Source of the DNA: JALZAI01 sp038212215
Lineage (GTDB): Bacteria > Actinomycetota > Actinomycetes > Mycobacteriales > Jatrophihabitantaceae
Assembly: GCA_038212215.1 (NCBI GenBank)
Contig: JBBQUT010000010.1
Span: 68,927-132,926 of the forward strand
Reading direction: 5' to 3'
DNA length: 64,000 nucleotides
Shown: positions 53,219-62,642 of the stretch, one piece after another
How positions within the stretch are numbered: position 1 is the first letter of the stretch
How the letters are laid out: every line of letters starts with the position of its first letter
Position numbers and translations under genes: made by a program
Notes under the pieces: generated by a model
Database searches by the model: none
The model's input: only the letters and a program-made list of their open reading frames with translations
What the model was told of the DNA's origin: nothing

Positions 53219-54517
53219 TTATGGTGCGGTGTCAGAGTCGTTCGCCGGGGCGAGCATGGTGAATTTTGGCGGGTCGGGTGTGGACAGTACGAGTCGGCCG
53301 CCTTCGGATTCGGCGAGTCGGCGGGCGAGTGCCAGACCGATGCCGGTTCCCTCAGCGTCTGCTGAGCGTCGCCGGAACAGTTCGCGTGAGTCGCCGGTGA
53401 TCGGCGGACCCTCGTTGGAGACGTCGATGGCCAGCGCCTGTTCGGCGTCGCGGATGGTGACTGTTACCGAGCCGCGGCCATGCCGAATTGCGTTGTCGAT
53501 GAGGACGTCGAGTATCTGGTTGACGGCGGCGCGTGAGAAGCGGGTGTGCGGGATGTCTGGGTCCACGACGATGCGCAGCGGCCGGCCGGCTGCCGCGAGC
53601 AGTCCATTCCACCGCGTCCGCAGGTCGGTCATCAGTGTGTCGATGTCGAGTATCTGGGTTCCGCGGGGCCTGTCTCGCGCGAGCGCGAGGAGCTCGGACA
53701 CGGTGTTCTCGAGCTGTCGCGCGGTGCCGAGCGCGTCGCCGAGCGCGGCGCGCAGGTCCGCGCCCGGGGTGCTGAGCGCTGCTTCGAGACCGAGCTGCAA
53801 GCCGGTGAGCGGGGTGCGTAGTTGGTGGGATGCGTCGGCGGAGAACGCTCGCTCGCGCTCGACGAGGTCTCCCAGACGTACGGCGGTGCGGTCCAGGGCA
53901 GTGTTGGCGGTGTCGATCTCGGTAATGCCTGAGGGCATGGTGCGCACGCTGAAGTCGCCGTCGCCGAGCCGTTCGGCCGCGACGGCGAGCCGTTCTACAG
54001 GGCCGGCGATCCGCCGTGCCAGGCGGCGGGCGATAACCCAGGCGATTGCCACGGCTGCCAGGGCAAGCGCCAGCATCGCGGTCCAGGTGCGGGCGACGCG
54101 TGCGTACACCTGGCCGTGATCCGCGGTCACCAGGACGGCGCCGACGACGGCGTCGCCGTCGGAGATCGCCACAGCCGCGCCGATCCTCCCGTCGAGGTTC
54201 CCGGATGCCGCGGCGCCATCCAGGGCTCGTTGGACGAAGCTGTCCGATCGCGTGGGACCGGGCCCAGCGATGCGCGAGCCTGCGGCGTCATAGACGCTCA
54301 CCTCGAGCCCCGGCTCGTGGCTCGGCAGCGTGGCTGCGTGTCGTGCCCGAGTCAGGTCGCCAGACACGGCAAGTGCGGTGACATCGGCAGTTCGTTCAAG
54401 TTCCTGCTGCTCATCGATGACGAAGTAGTGCACCGCCGCGGCCGCAAGCGGGATGCCGAACAGGCAGGTCGCGAGTACCGCCGCGAGGACGGTCAGCCCG
54501 GCGATTCTTCTGCGCAT
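53219..54517 (-). CDS. Sensor histidine kinase
   Basis: 432 residues. Two membrane helices (about 5-28 and 148-165) flank an extracellular sensor domain of about 120 residues; a HAMP domain follows (ARRLARRIAGPVERLAVAAE). The H box is FSADASHQLRTPLTGLQLGL near residue 226, the N box NQILDVLIDNAIRHG near 335 and the G box EGTGIGLALARRLAESEGG near 395. It faces away from the lipoprotein-ABC operon, which begins 152 bases from its start. Its response regulator lies on the far side of that operon. A signal linked to the exporter (peptide or envelope stress) is likely. Confidence 0.92.
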   Translation of the reverse strand: MRRRIAGLTVLAAVLATCLFGIPLAAAAVHYFVIDEQQELERTADVTALAVSGDLTRARHAATLPSHEPGLEVSVYDAAGSRIAGPGPTRSDSFVQRALDGAAASGNLDGRIGAAVAISDGDAVVGAVLVTADHGQVYARVARTWTAMLALALAAVAIAWVIARRLARRIAGPVERLAVAAERLGDGDFSVRTMPSGITEIDTANTALDRTAVRLGDLVERERAFSADASHQLRTPLTGLQLGLEAALSTPGADLRAALGDALGTARQLENTVSELLALARDRPRGTQILDIDTLMTDLRTRWNGLLAAAGRPLRIVVDPDIPHTRFSRAAVNQILDVLIDNAIRHGRGSVTVTIRDAEQALAIDVSNEGPPITGDSRELFRRRSADAEGTGIGLALARRLAESEGGRLVLSTPDPPKFTMLAPANDSDTAP

Positions 54518-54669
54518 CGCGCGCCCTTTCGGTCAGCGAAGCCTCAGTGTCGCGGACGATCAGCTACTCCGAACGTTCTTTTGCGCTGCGTTAACCCTCG
54601 CTGAAGGGTCCGCTATCACCGGACTGCATAGCGTCAGCCCGGTCCGGGTCACCGTGGAGAGGCAGCGTC

Positions 54670-55335
54670 ATGAGGCACCAGCGTTACCACCGGCGGCACG
54701 CCTTGCGCATTGCCCTGCTCTGCGTGCCGGTCGTGCTTGTCGCGAGCGCCTGCAGTGGCTCCAGCTCCAGTCCCCAGTCGACCGCGCCGGGAGCGACGAG
54801 CCCGCCCGCGGGGACGACGAGTGGTGCCGGTACGGGTGGGCCGAATCCGAATGCGACCGAGACACCGCCGCCCGGTGACATCCCTGACAATCAAGCGTTT
54901 GTCCCTTACTCGCCGGCCAGCCGCGCGTACTCGATCAAGGTCCCTGAAGGCTGGGCCATGACGAAGGCGGGGCAGGCCACACTGTTCACGGATAAGTTCA
55001 ACAGCATCCGGGCCGAGACGCGGGCGGTCTCGGCGGCTCCCACGGTCGCCTCGGCGAAGGCCACCGAGTTGCCGGCGATCAAGGCGGCGGCGCACGGTTT
55101 CGTTCCCGGCGCGGTGACCACAGTCGCGCGCACGGCCGGCACCGCGATCAAGATCACGTACCGGGCTGACTCCGCGCCGAACGCGGTGACCGGCAAAGTG
55201 GTTGTGGAAGCCGTGGAGCGCTACGCATTCTGGCGCCACGGGACCGAAGTCGTGCTGACCCTGTCGGCTCCGGTCGGGTCGGACAACGTCGATCCCTGGC
55301 GCACGGTCACCGACTCCTTCGGCTGGCACGCATGA
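54670..55335 (+). CDS. Lipoprotein of the ABC exporter operon
   Basis: 221 residues. A basic N-terminus and LLCVPVVLVASAC form a lipoprotein signal with lipobox ASAC near residue 28, then a long Ser/Thr/Pro/Gly linker to about residue 75. The folded part (PYSPASRAYSIKVPEGWAMT and YRADSAPNAVTGKVVVEAVE) has no named domain. Its stop overlaps the start of the first ATPase (ATGA). It sits on the outer face of the membrane and may capture substrate or sense it for the kinase. Confidence 0.8.
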   Translation: MRHQRYHRRHALRIALLCVPVVLVASACSGSSSSPQSTAPGATSPPAGTTSGAGTGGPNPNATETPPPGDIPDNQAFVPYSPASRAYSIKVPEGWAMTKAGQATLFTDKFNSIRAETRAVSAAPTVASAKATELPAIKAAAHGFVPGAVTTVARTAGTAIKITYRADSAPNAVTGKVVVEAVERYAFWRHGTEVVLTLSAPVGSDNVDPWRTVTDSFGWHA

Positions 55336-56015
55336 CCGCCGTCCTCGCCGAGGCGCCGGCCCCGATCGAGGCGCACTCGCTGTACCGGTTCTTCCGGGCC
55401 GGTGAGGAGGAGACGCTCGCGTTGCAGGGGGTGAGCCTGCGCATCGAGCGCGGCGAGTTCGTTGCTCTCGTCGGCCCGTCCGGCTCCGGCAAATCCACCC
55501 TGCTTTCGTGCCTGGCCGGCACCGACGAGCCTGACGGCGGAACCGTGCGCATCCGCGACAAGCGGTTGAGCCACCAACCCGAGTCGGTCCGCGCCCGGAT
55601 GCGCGGCCGCAACATCGGCCTGCTGTTTCAGAGCAATAACCTGCTCGCCCATTTGACCGTGCGCCAGAACGTCGCCCTCGCTCAGCGTCTGGCGCGCACC
55701 GCTCAACCGACCTCTGTCGGATCCGTGCTCGACTCCCTCGGCATCACCAGCCGTGCACACGCGTACCCGGGCCAGTTGTCCGGCGGAGAACTGGCCCGCG
55801 CAGGTTTGGCAGTGGCGCTGGCCAACGACCCCGTCGTGCTGCTGGCCGACGAACCCACCGGCGAACTAGATCACGCGACCGAAAGCGCCGTTCTCAACCT
55901 GCTGCGGGTTCGGGCCGCCGCCGGCGTCGCCGTGCTCGTGGCCAGCCACAGCCCCGCTGTCGCTGCAACTGCGGATCGGGTCGTGCGCATCGCGGACGGG
56001 CGGGTCGTGTCGTGA
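55332..56015 (+). CDS. ABC transporter ATP-binding protein (MacB/LolD type), first
   Basis: 227 residues. Walker A GPSGSGKSTLLSCLAGT, Q-loop LLFQSNNLLAHLT, signature LSGGELARAGLAVAL, Walker B VVLLADEPTGELDHAT and the switch His in ASHSP are all present. It powers the FtsX-type permease encoded two genes downstream. It overlaps both neighbours by four bases. An LSGGE rather than LSGGQ signature marks it as distinct from the second ATPase. Confidence 0.92.
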   Translation: MTAVLAEAPAPIEAHSLYRFFRAGEEETLALQGVSLRIERGEFVALVGPSGSGKSTLLSCLAGTDEPDGGTVRIRDKRLSHQPESVRARMRGRNIGLLFQSNNLLAHLTVRQNVALAQRLARTAQPTSVGSVLDSLGITSRAHAYPGQLSGGELARAGLAVALANDPVVLLADEPTGELDHATESAVLNLLRVRAAAGVAVLVASHSPAVAATADRVVRIADGRVVS

Positions 56016-56737
56016 ACGCCCGCACGAACGCCAGCGAGTCGCGCCTAGCCACCCTCGCGGCCACACCGTCGGTCGTCTGCGCGGACGTGGCCCGAACGTA
56101 CGGCACCGGCGCGACGGCCGTCGTCGCGGTCTATGGCGTGACCTGCACGGTCCCATCCGGTAGCCGCATCGCAGTGACCGGCCCTTCCGGCTCGGGCAAG
56201 TCCACCCTGCTGCATCTCATGGCCGGCCTGGAGACACCGACCTCGGGCACCATCGCGTGGCCCGCGTTGGACGGTCACCCGAACGGCCACCCCGGGCGGG
56301 TGGGAGTCGTGTTCCAAGGTCCAAGCCTGCTCCCCGCCCTCGACGTCGCCGAGAACGTCGCGCTGCCCCTGCTGCTGACCAATGTCGAGGAGGGCGAGGC
56401 CGCGCGGCGCGCGAGCGACGCCCTACACCGCCTAGGGATCGACGACCTGGCCGACAAACTCCCCGAACAGCTTTCCGGAGGTCAAGCGCAACGGGTCGCC
56501 GTCGCCCGGGTCCTCGCCTCCCGTCCGCGGCTCATCCTCGCCGACGAGCCCACCGGTCAGCTTGATCACCACGCAGCTCAGCTGGTGATCGACGTGCTGT
56601 TGCAAGCCAGCGCGGAACTCGGCGCCTCGCTGCTCGTGTCCACCCACGATCCGATCATCGCCGAGCGCCTCGAGCTTCAGTGGACGATGCGCGACGGCCG
56701 TATTGACCCACCGCCAACGATCGGAGCCTCGGCATGA
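56012..56737 (+). CDS. ABC transporter ATP-binding protein (MacB/LolD type), second
   Basis: 241 residues. Walker A GPSGSGKSTLLHLMAGLE, Q-loop VVFQGPSLLPALDV, signature LSGGQAQRVAVARVL, Walker B LILADEPTGQLDHHA and STHDP. GTG start overlaps the stop of the first ATPase. Two different ATPases with one permease suggest an ATPase heterodimer, which is unusual for MacB/LolD systems, where one ATPase forms a homodimer. Confidence 0.92.
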   Translation: MNARTNASESRLATLAATPSVVCADVARTYGTGATAVVAVYGVTCTVPSGSRIAVTGPSGSGKSTLLHLMAGLETPTSGTIAWPALDGHPNGHPGRVGVVFQGPSLLPALDVAENVALPLLLTNVEEGEAARRASDALHRLGIDDLADKLPEQLSGGQAQRVAVARVLASRPRLILADEPTGQLDHHAAQLVIDVLLQASAELGASLLVSTHDPIIAERLELQWTMRDGRIDPPPTIGASA

Positions 56738-59394
56738 TCACCACCTGGCTCGGTGGCCTGCTGCGCCGCCGTCCCGCCCGGCTGGCCGCAGCGGCGATCG
56801 GCATTGCGATCGCGGTCGCCTTACTCGCCTCGCTGGGCTCCTTCCTCGCCCACTCGAAAGCGACCATGACCGCTCGTGCCGTGCGCGGGGTGGCCGTCGA
56901 CTGGCAGGTTCAAGTGCAGCCCGGTGCCGACCCGACGGCGATGCAGAAACTCGTGCTCGGCAGCGGCGGGGTACGCACCGTGCAGCCGGTGGACTTCGGC
57001 GCGACCAGTGGTCTGAGCGCAACTGCGGGCGGCAGCACCCAGACCACGGGCCTAGGGGTGGTGCTCGGCATCCCCGCCCGCTACACCGCCGCGTTCCCCC
57101 AGCAAGTCCGGTTGCTGGCCGGTTCGAATACCGGGGTCCTGCTGTTCCAGCAGACCGCATCCAACCTGCACGCCGCCCCTGGTGACACCGTGTCGATCGG
57201 ACGCGCCGGACTCCCGCCGGCCCGCGTCGTCGTGGCCGGAATTATCGACCTGCCTCAGGTCAACTCGCTGTTCCAGAAGGTTGGCGCCCCACTCGGTGCG
57301 CAGCCCGCCGCGCCGCCGGACAACGTCGTGCTGCTCCCCGCACCACAGTGGCACCAGGTCTTCGACCCGCTCGCCAAGACCCGTCCAGACCTGCTCAGCA
57401 CTCAGTTCCACGTGCGCCGTGATCATCGGCTGCCCGCCGACCCGGCAAGTGCCTTCTCCGCCGCCACCGCCGCTGCGCGCAACCTCGAAGCGCGCAGCTC
57501 CGGCGGGGTGCTGGTCGGCGACAACCTGGGCGCCTCGCTTGACGCCGCGCGCGGCGACGCGGCCTACGCCCAAGTGCTGTTCCTATTCCTCGGCCTTCCC
57601 GGCGCAATCGTTGCCGCGCTGCTGACCGCCACCATCGCCTCATCCGGCGCGACACGGCGACGCGGCGAGCAGGCGCTGCTGCGCGCCCGCGGCGCGTCAG
57701 CGCGGCAATTGCTGCGCCTGGCGGCCGCCGAGGCAGCCGTGATTGGCGTCGCCGGCGCGGCGCTGGGTTTGGCCGGCGCCGCGCTTGTGGGGCGCGCCGT
57801 GTTCGGGACCGCGCGATTCGGCACCACCATCACGACCGCCGTCGGCTGGGCCGGCGCCGCGGCAGTGATCGGCCTGCTCATTGCCGCAGCAGCCGTGCTT
57901 ATCCCCGCTCGACGCGATCTGCGGGAGACCACCGTCGCGTCCGGCCGCGCTGTCATCGGCACCCGCAGCTACCCTTGGTGGGCGCGAGTATGGCTGGACG
58001 TCGTGCTGCTGGTGATCGCCTACGTGGTCTACTCCATCACCAGCCGCAGCGGTTATCAACTCGTCCTCGCACCCGAAGGCGTCCCGACGATTTCGGTGAA
58101 CTACTGGGCCTTCCTCGGCCCCGGGCTGCTCTGGATCGGCGCCGGGATGCTGGTTTGGCGCCTGTCGGACCTGCTGCTCGGCCGAGGCCGGCCGTTGCTG
58201 CGCCAGCTGCTCCGCCCGCTCACCGGGCGCCTGTCCGGACCCGTCGCCGGCGGAATCTCGCGTCAGCGGCGACCCCTGATCCGCGCCGTCGTGCTACTCA
58301 CCCTCGCCCTGTCCTTCGCCGCTTCCACCGCGACCTTCAACTCCACCTACCGCCAGCAAGCCGAAGCCGACGCGCAACTCACGAACGGCGCCGACGTGAC
58401 CGCCACCATCTCCGCCGGCACCACGGTGCACCCGCAGACCGCCGCCGACCTCGCCGCCGTGCCCGGCGTGCACGGCGTCGAACCCGTGCAGCACCGCTAC
58501 GCCTATATCGGCGCCGACCTGCAGGACCTCTACGGGATCCGCCCCGACCGCATCCGCGACATCACCGCAGTGCAGGACGCCTACTTCCACGGCGGCACTG
58601 CCAGCGGACTCATGCACACCCTCGCGAGCAAACCCAATTCCATCCTGGTGTCTGCGGAGACCGTGAAGGACTACCAGCTGCACCCGGGTGATCTGATCAA
58701 GCTTCGCCTGGTCGACGCACACACCAGGACGCCGCGCACGGTGGCCTTCCACTACATCGGCATCGTGACGGAGTTCCCGACCGCGCCGAAGGACAGCTTC
58801 TTCGTCGCCAACGCCTCCTACATCGCCCGCCAGACCGGCACCAACACCGTTGGGTCCTTCCTCATCAACACCGGCGGTCAGAACACCGCCGCCGTCGCGC
58901 ACCGAGTCCAGTCCCTGCTCGGGCCCGGCGTGAGCGTCACTGACATCGCTACTGTCCGCGGCAACGTCGGTTCGAGCCTCACCTCCGTCGACCTCGCCGG
59001 CCTGACCCGGGTCGAGTTGAGCTTTGCGCTGCTGCTTGCTGCCGCCGCGGGCGGTCTGGTCCTGGCGCTCGGATTGGCCGAGCGGCGGCGCACCTTCGCG
59101 ATCGCCACCGCCCTTGGCGCGAGGACCCGGCACCTGCGCAGCATGATCGCCAGTGAGGCCGTCGTACTGGCCGTGCTTGGCCTCATCGCTGGCGGCGTGC
59201 TCGGCTGGCTGCTGTCGCAGATGCTGGTCAAGGTGCTCACCGGCGTCTTCGACCCGCCGCCTTCGGTGATCGCTGTCCCCTGGCAGTACCTGACCGCGCT
59301 CGGGGCGGTCACCGTCGCCGCGTTCATCGCGGCCGTCGCCGCGGCGATCGGCGTGGCGCGCAAACCCGCGATCAGTGTGTTGAGGGACCTCTGA
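56734..59394 (+). CDS. FtsX-like ABC permease
   Basis: 886 residues. It has an N-terminal helix, a large extracellular domain (about 55-265), then three helices (ending about 400), further helices, a second extracellular region (about 540-760) and three C-terminal helices. FtsX-type features are LLAAAAGGLVLALGLAERRR and ATALGARTRHLRSMIASEAV near the C-terminus; the first half repeats this (LLRARGASARQLLRLAAAEA). Two such halves in one protein make it self-sufficient. MacB-like mechanotransmission or lipid/peptide export is expected. Convergent with the response regulator, overlapping by 23 bases. Confidence 0.92.
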   Translation: MITTWLGGLLRRRPARLAAAAIGIAIAVALLASLGSFLAHSKATMTARAVRGVAVDWQVQVQPGADPTAMQKLVLGSGGVRTVQPVDFGATSGLSATAGGSTQTTGLGVVLGIPARYTAAFPQQVRLLAGSNTGVLLFQQTASNLHAAPGDTVSIGRAGLPPARVVVAGIIDLPQVNSLFQKVGAPLGAQPAAPPDNVVLLPAPQWHQVFDPLAKTRPDLLSTQFHVRRDHRLPADPASAFSAATAAARNLEARSSGGVLVGDNLGASLDAARGDAAYAQVLFLFLGLPGAIVAALLTATIASSGATRRRGEQALLRARGASARQLLRLAAAEAAVIGVAGAALGLAGAALVGRAVFGTARFGTTITTAVGWAGAAAVIGLLIAAAAVLIPARRDLRETTVASGRAVIGTRSYPWWARVWLDVVLLVIAYVVYSITSRSGYQLVLAPEGVPTISVNYWAFLGPGLLWIGAGMLVWRLSDLLLGRGRPLLRQLLRPLTGRLSGPVAGGISRQRRPLIRAVVLLTLALSFAASTATFNSTYRQQAEADAQLTNGADVTATISAGTTVHPQTAADLAAVPGVHGVEPVQHRYAYIGADLQDLYGIRPDRIRDITAVQDAYFHGGTASGLMHTLASKPNSILVSAETVKDYQLHPGDLIKLRLVDAHTRTPRTVAFHYIGIVTEFPTAPKDSFFVANASYIARQTGTNTVGSFLINTGGQNTAAVAHRVQSLLGPGVSVTDIATVRGNVGSSLTSVDLAGLTRVELSFALLLAAAAGGLVLALGLAERRRTFAIATALGARTRHLRSMIASEAVVLAVLGLIAGGVLGWLLSQMLVKVLTGVFDPPPSVIAVPWQYLTALGAVTVAAFIAAVAAAIGVARKPAISVLRDL

Positions 59395-60103
59395 CGCAAC
59401 TGTCCAACCGGAATCCGCGACCGCGCAGCGTCACGATCTCCGGTACGGCCGCTCCGACGGTCTGCGCCGCATCCGCAAGCCTGCGGCGCAACGTCGACAG
59501 GTGCACGTCCAAGGTCTTCGTCGAACCGAACCAGTGCTCGTCCCACACGTCGGACATCAGCTCGGCCCGGCTCACCGCGATACCCGCGTCGGCGGCCAGG
59601 CGCGCCAACAGGTCGAACTCCTTTGCGCGCAGGGCGATTTCCGCACCTGCCAGGTGCACTCGCCGCGCCGCCGTGTCGATCTCAAGTGCGCCCACACGCA
59701 GCACCGCAGCTCCGCTCGTCGGCGCTGCCGGCCCGCGGCGCAGGTGGGCCTGCACTCGGGCCATCAGTTCGGCCAGCCGGAAGGGCTTGGTGAGATAGTC
59801 GTCCGCGCCGGCCTCCAACCCGAGGACGACATCGATCTCCTCGTCGCGAGCCGTCAAGATCACGATCACGGAGCCGAGCTGGGCGGCGCGGACGCGCTGA
59901 CACAGGTCGAGACCGTCCATGTCCGGCAAACCGAGATCGAGAAGGACGAGGTCGTACCCTGCGTCACGCAACGCCGATTCCGCGTCGCCGCCGGTCGTCG
60001 CCCACGTGACGTCGTGCCCGCTGCGTGCCAAGCCGGCACGCAATGCGCCGCCTATCACCAGGTCGTCCTCAACCACCAGCAACCGACCCACAACCACGAC
60101 CAT
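59372..60103 (-). CDS. OmpR-family response regulator
   Basis: 243 residues. The receiver domain has the acidic pair VVEDD, the phospho-acceptor LVLLDLGLPDMDGLDL near residue 55 and LTKPFRLAELMARV with the conserved Lys near 104. The C-terminal winged helix reads ALRAKEFDLLARLAADAG and HWFGSTKTLDVHLSTLRRRL. It controls transcription, most likely of the neighbouring exporter operon. The kinase gene at 53.2 kb is separated by the operon; a decayed kinase remnant lies just upstream. ATG at 60103. Confidence 0.92.
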   Translation of the reverse strand: MVVVVGRLLVVEDDLVIGGALRAGLARSGHDVTWATTGGDAESALRDAGYDLVLLDLGLPDMDGLDLCQRVRAAQLGSVIVILTARDEEIDVVLGLEAGADDYLTKPFRLAELMARVQAHLRRGPAAPTSGAAVLRVGALEIDTAARRVHLAGAEIALRAKEFDLLARLAADAGIAVSRAELMSDVWDEHWFGSTKTLDVHLSTLRRRLADAAQTVGAAVPEIVTLRGRGFRLDSCVRGPSTH

Positions 60104-60259
60104 AGAGGGCCAACGGCGAACGCACCGCCGGCGAGCGGCGCCTTGATCGATCATCGCTGGAATTCCACGACACTGACGGGTGCGTGGTCGAGTCGTCACG
60201 CGGTCCAGGGAACTGGCGGGCGTTCTCGCATCGGACGCGGCTCGCCGGCGATCCGGTGG

Positions 60260-60600
60260 CGGGTGCGGCGTTTTCCGCACCGAATAGGGGCAGGGGCAGG
60301 GGCAGTTCGAGAACCGCACCGCCCGCGGGCCCGTTTCGCCGCGCTCACGGTGCCTCTGTGTGCCCGAATGAGGGTGTCGATGATGGCTCAGCCCAGCCCG
60401 TTACCGGCCGCAGCGCTCGCTTGGCTTCGGCCTTGATTGGCGCGCGCCAATCGATCGAAAACGTGGGGCAGGAAGTCGGCGGTGAATCCCGGACCTGCCT
60501 CGCAGACGCGGAGCGCAGGACCGCGCGTACACCGCGCACGAACTTCGGCTCGGCGGTGTGACTGGTCGGCGATCGCGCAGCGGACCCGTTACCTCGACGC
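60260..60600 (-). pseudogene. Histidine kinase, ATPase-domain remnant
   Basis: Minus strand: RGPALRVCEAGPGFTADFLP (G1 box, D changed to E), HVFDRLARANQGRSQASAAG, NGLG then a TGA stop where GLGL is expected, AIIDTLIRAHRGTVSA, then a frameshift, then NGPAGGAVLELPLP. This is the C-terminal ATP-binding half of a kinase. The membrane and H-box parts are not found. It is upstream of the response regulator on the same strand, the usual partner position. Confidence 0.7.
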
Positions 60601-61027
60601 CGGATCGCGGCCATGGCCGTGACCGTGTGGCTGCAGAAGATCGCCATCGAGCAGGCGCCAGGCCATCGTCGTGCGGTCCCTCGAGCAAGCGTCGCATGCG
60701 GTGCATCCGCTAGATCGAAATTGTGAGGGCTCGCCCCCATAGAGACACGAGGCGACCGCGATCCCGCCGTGGTCGAACGCCGCTAGCTTCAGTCCTGACT
60801 TCCGGCCGACCCCGTCGCGGCTGTGCGACTGGTGCGATCACCAGGCGCTCTGCCAGGCCTTCGGCGGCATTCGCGCCGCCGTTCCCGACCGAAGCACTCG
60901 CGGCGGCCCAGGGCGAGCCGTGTGACACCGGTTTCGTGAACGCCGCGCGTTGCTCGGGCTGGCTGCTGCCGGTTGCCTTTGCGTCGCGGTCAGGAGCTTG
61001 CCAGGTGAGCGCGAGGAGGATCGCGAG
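60601..61027. other. Intergenic stretch without an intact gene
   Basis: About 430 bases between the kinase remnant and the glycosyltransferase start. It may hold the eroded N-terminal part of the kinase, but no recognisable frame. A GAGGAGG at about 61014-61020 belongs to the next gene. Confidence 0.5.
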
Positions 61028-62617
61028 GTGATCGATGAGCACCGCACGGCGACAGCGCCCGAACCGCGCGAGCGCCTGCCCTCCTGGGCATCTATCGCGT
61101 TGCCCGCGCTCGTGATGCTGGCAATGGGTTTCTGGGGTCTGCGCGACGCCTCGATGTACGGCACGGAAGAAGCCACCTACTGGGCCGCACAACTACCGTG
61201 GCCGTCCTTCGTGCATCTGCTGGGCAATGTCGACGCCGTGCACGGGGTGTACTACGCGCTGATCAAGGCCGTGTTCGCGATCAGTGGGCCGGACGCTACG
61301 TGGATGCGGCTCCCGTCCGTGCTTGCGACGGCTGGCACAGTGGCGCTTACGGCGCTCGTGGCGTTTCGGACGACGGCGTCCACGAGGGTTGCACTATTCA
61401 GTGCCTTGATCATGGTGTCCCTCCCGCTGGTCAATGCCTACGCCCAGGCCGGGCGTTCGTACGCCCTCGATGCGCTGGGCGTGATGGCGACCACCCTGGT
61501 GCTGCTGTGGGCTGCCGGTCCGGCCGCAAGCAGCGCTGCTTCGACGGGGTCGGGGTTGGGCCGTCCGCAGCAGCACAACGGCGCCCCCAGCCGTTACCGT
61601 TGGATCTGCTACACGGCGTTGCTCACCACCACGGCCTACCTGCACGAGTTGACAGTGCTCGTCGCCGTCTGCCACGGGGTGACGCTGGTCGTCACGCGGG
61701 CGCCCCGGTCGGTGCTGTCCCGCTGGCTCGCCTCAAGCGCGACAGCTTTCGTCCTGCTCATGCCGTTGTTGGTGCTCAGCAGTCATGAACAGGCGCAATT
61801 GTCCTGGATCCGGGCGCCAAACTGGGCCGATGTCGCCGCGCTCGTGCGAAGCATGCTCGGCCCGTCGCCTGCCGCCATTGGCGTCCTGGGCGTGCTGATC
61901 GGCGTGGGCGCGCTCGCCCCGGTTCGCAGCCGTGCTGGCGCGCACGGGCAAGTGAGCCACGCGTGGCGCGGCATCAGCCTGCCCGCGCTCGCCTTGCCGC
62001 TCGCCGTGCTGCCGTCGATCCTACTGCTGGCAGAGTCGGTCCTCGCAACGCCCCTGTACGGCGGATCGCGGTACCTGCTGTACTGCGAAAGCGGCTTGGC
62101 GTTGCTGGCAGCGGCAGGACTGGACCGGTTATGCCGATCCGTCTCCACGCACGGTGCATTTGCGAGCGGCCTCGTCGGGCTCGCCGTCATCGTCGGCCTC
62201 GGTGTGTTGCAGTGGCCGGCGCAACTGCGCGTCCGCACGCCCCAGGGACGCCCCCAGGACATGACCGCCGCGGCGGCCTATGTCGGCGCACACAAGATGC
62301 GAGGCGACGCGATTCTTTATTACCCGCGGATGTACCAGCAGACCCCGCTCGGCTATCCCGGAGCGTTCCGAGGCGTCGCCGACATCGGTGTCGTCAACTC
62401 CCCCGAACAGAACGGGCAGTTCTACGGCAGGCCGAGCGCCCCGGTGCAGGTCCGCCGGGCGATGCGTTCGCACGCTCGTATCTGGATCGTTGGCCAACTG
62501 CCGCGACGACCACACGGATCCCTCGCGACCGAACTCGCCGTCCTACGCGCCGGCTATGCACCGGTAAGCTTCCAGCGCTATCACGGAGTGAGCGTCTGGC
62601 TCTACGGGCGGCGGTAG
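61028..62617 (+). CDS. Polytopic glycosyltransferase (GT39/ArnT-like)
   Basis: 529 residues with about ten membrane helices. The first extracytoplasmic loop has GTEEATYWAAQLPW, corresponding to the DE motif of dolichyl/polyprenyl-phosphate-mannose users, then HGVYYALIKAVFAISGPDAT, MRLPSVLATAGTVALTAL and AYAQAGRSYALDALGVMATT. It would transfer a sugar from a polyprenyl phosphate on the outer face of the membrane. GTG at 61028 has GAGGAGG eight bases upstream, so it is preferred to the earlier start at 60950. It ends with a soluble C-terminal domain. Confidence 0.82.
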   Translation: MIDEHRTATAPEPRERLPSWASIALPALVMLAMGFWGLRDASMYGTEEATYWAAQLPWPSFVHLLGNVDAVHGVYYALIKAVFAISGPDATWMRLPSVLATAGTVALTALVAFRTTASTRVALFSALIMVSLPLVNAYAQAGRSYALDALGVMATTLVLLWAAGPAASSAASTGSGLGRPQQHNGAPSRYRWICYTALLTTTAYLHELTVLVAVCHGVTLVVTRAPRSVLSRWLASSATAFVLLMPLLVLSSHEQAQLSWIRAPNWADVAALVRSMLGPSPAAIGVLGVLIGVGALAPVRSRAGAHGQVSHAWRGISLPALALPLAVLPSILLLAESVLATPLYGGSRYLLYCESGLALLAAAGLDRLCRSVSTHGAFASGLVGLAVIVGLGVLQWPAQLRVRTPQGRPQDMTAAAAYVGAHKMRGDAILYYPRMYQQTPLGYPGAFRGVADIGVVNSPEQNGQFYGRPSAPVQVRRAMRSHARIWIVGQLPRRPHGSLATELAVLRAGYAPVSFQRYHGVSVWLYGRR

Positions 62618-62642
62618 CCGTGCGCGCGGCGATCGGCGCCGG

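Noticed and set aside
48035..53300. Right attachment site (copy of the tRNA-Lys 3' end)
   Set aside because: Reading through the region by eye did not find a copy of the T-arm to 3' end sequence.
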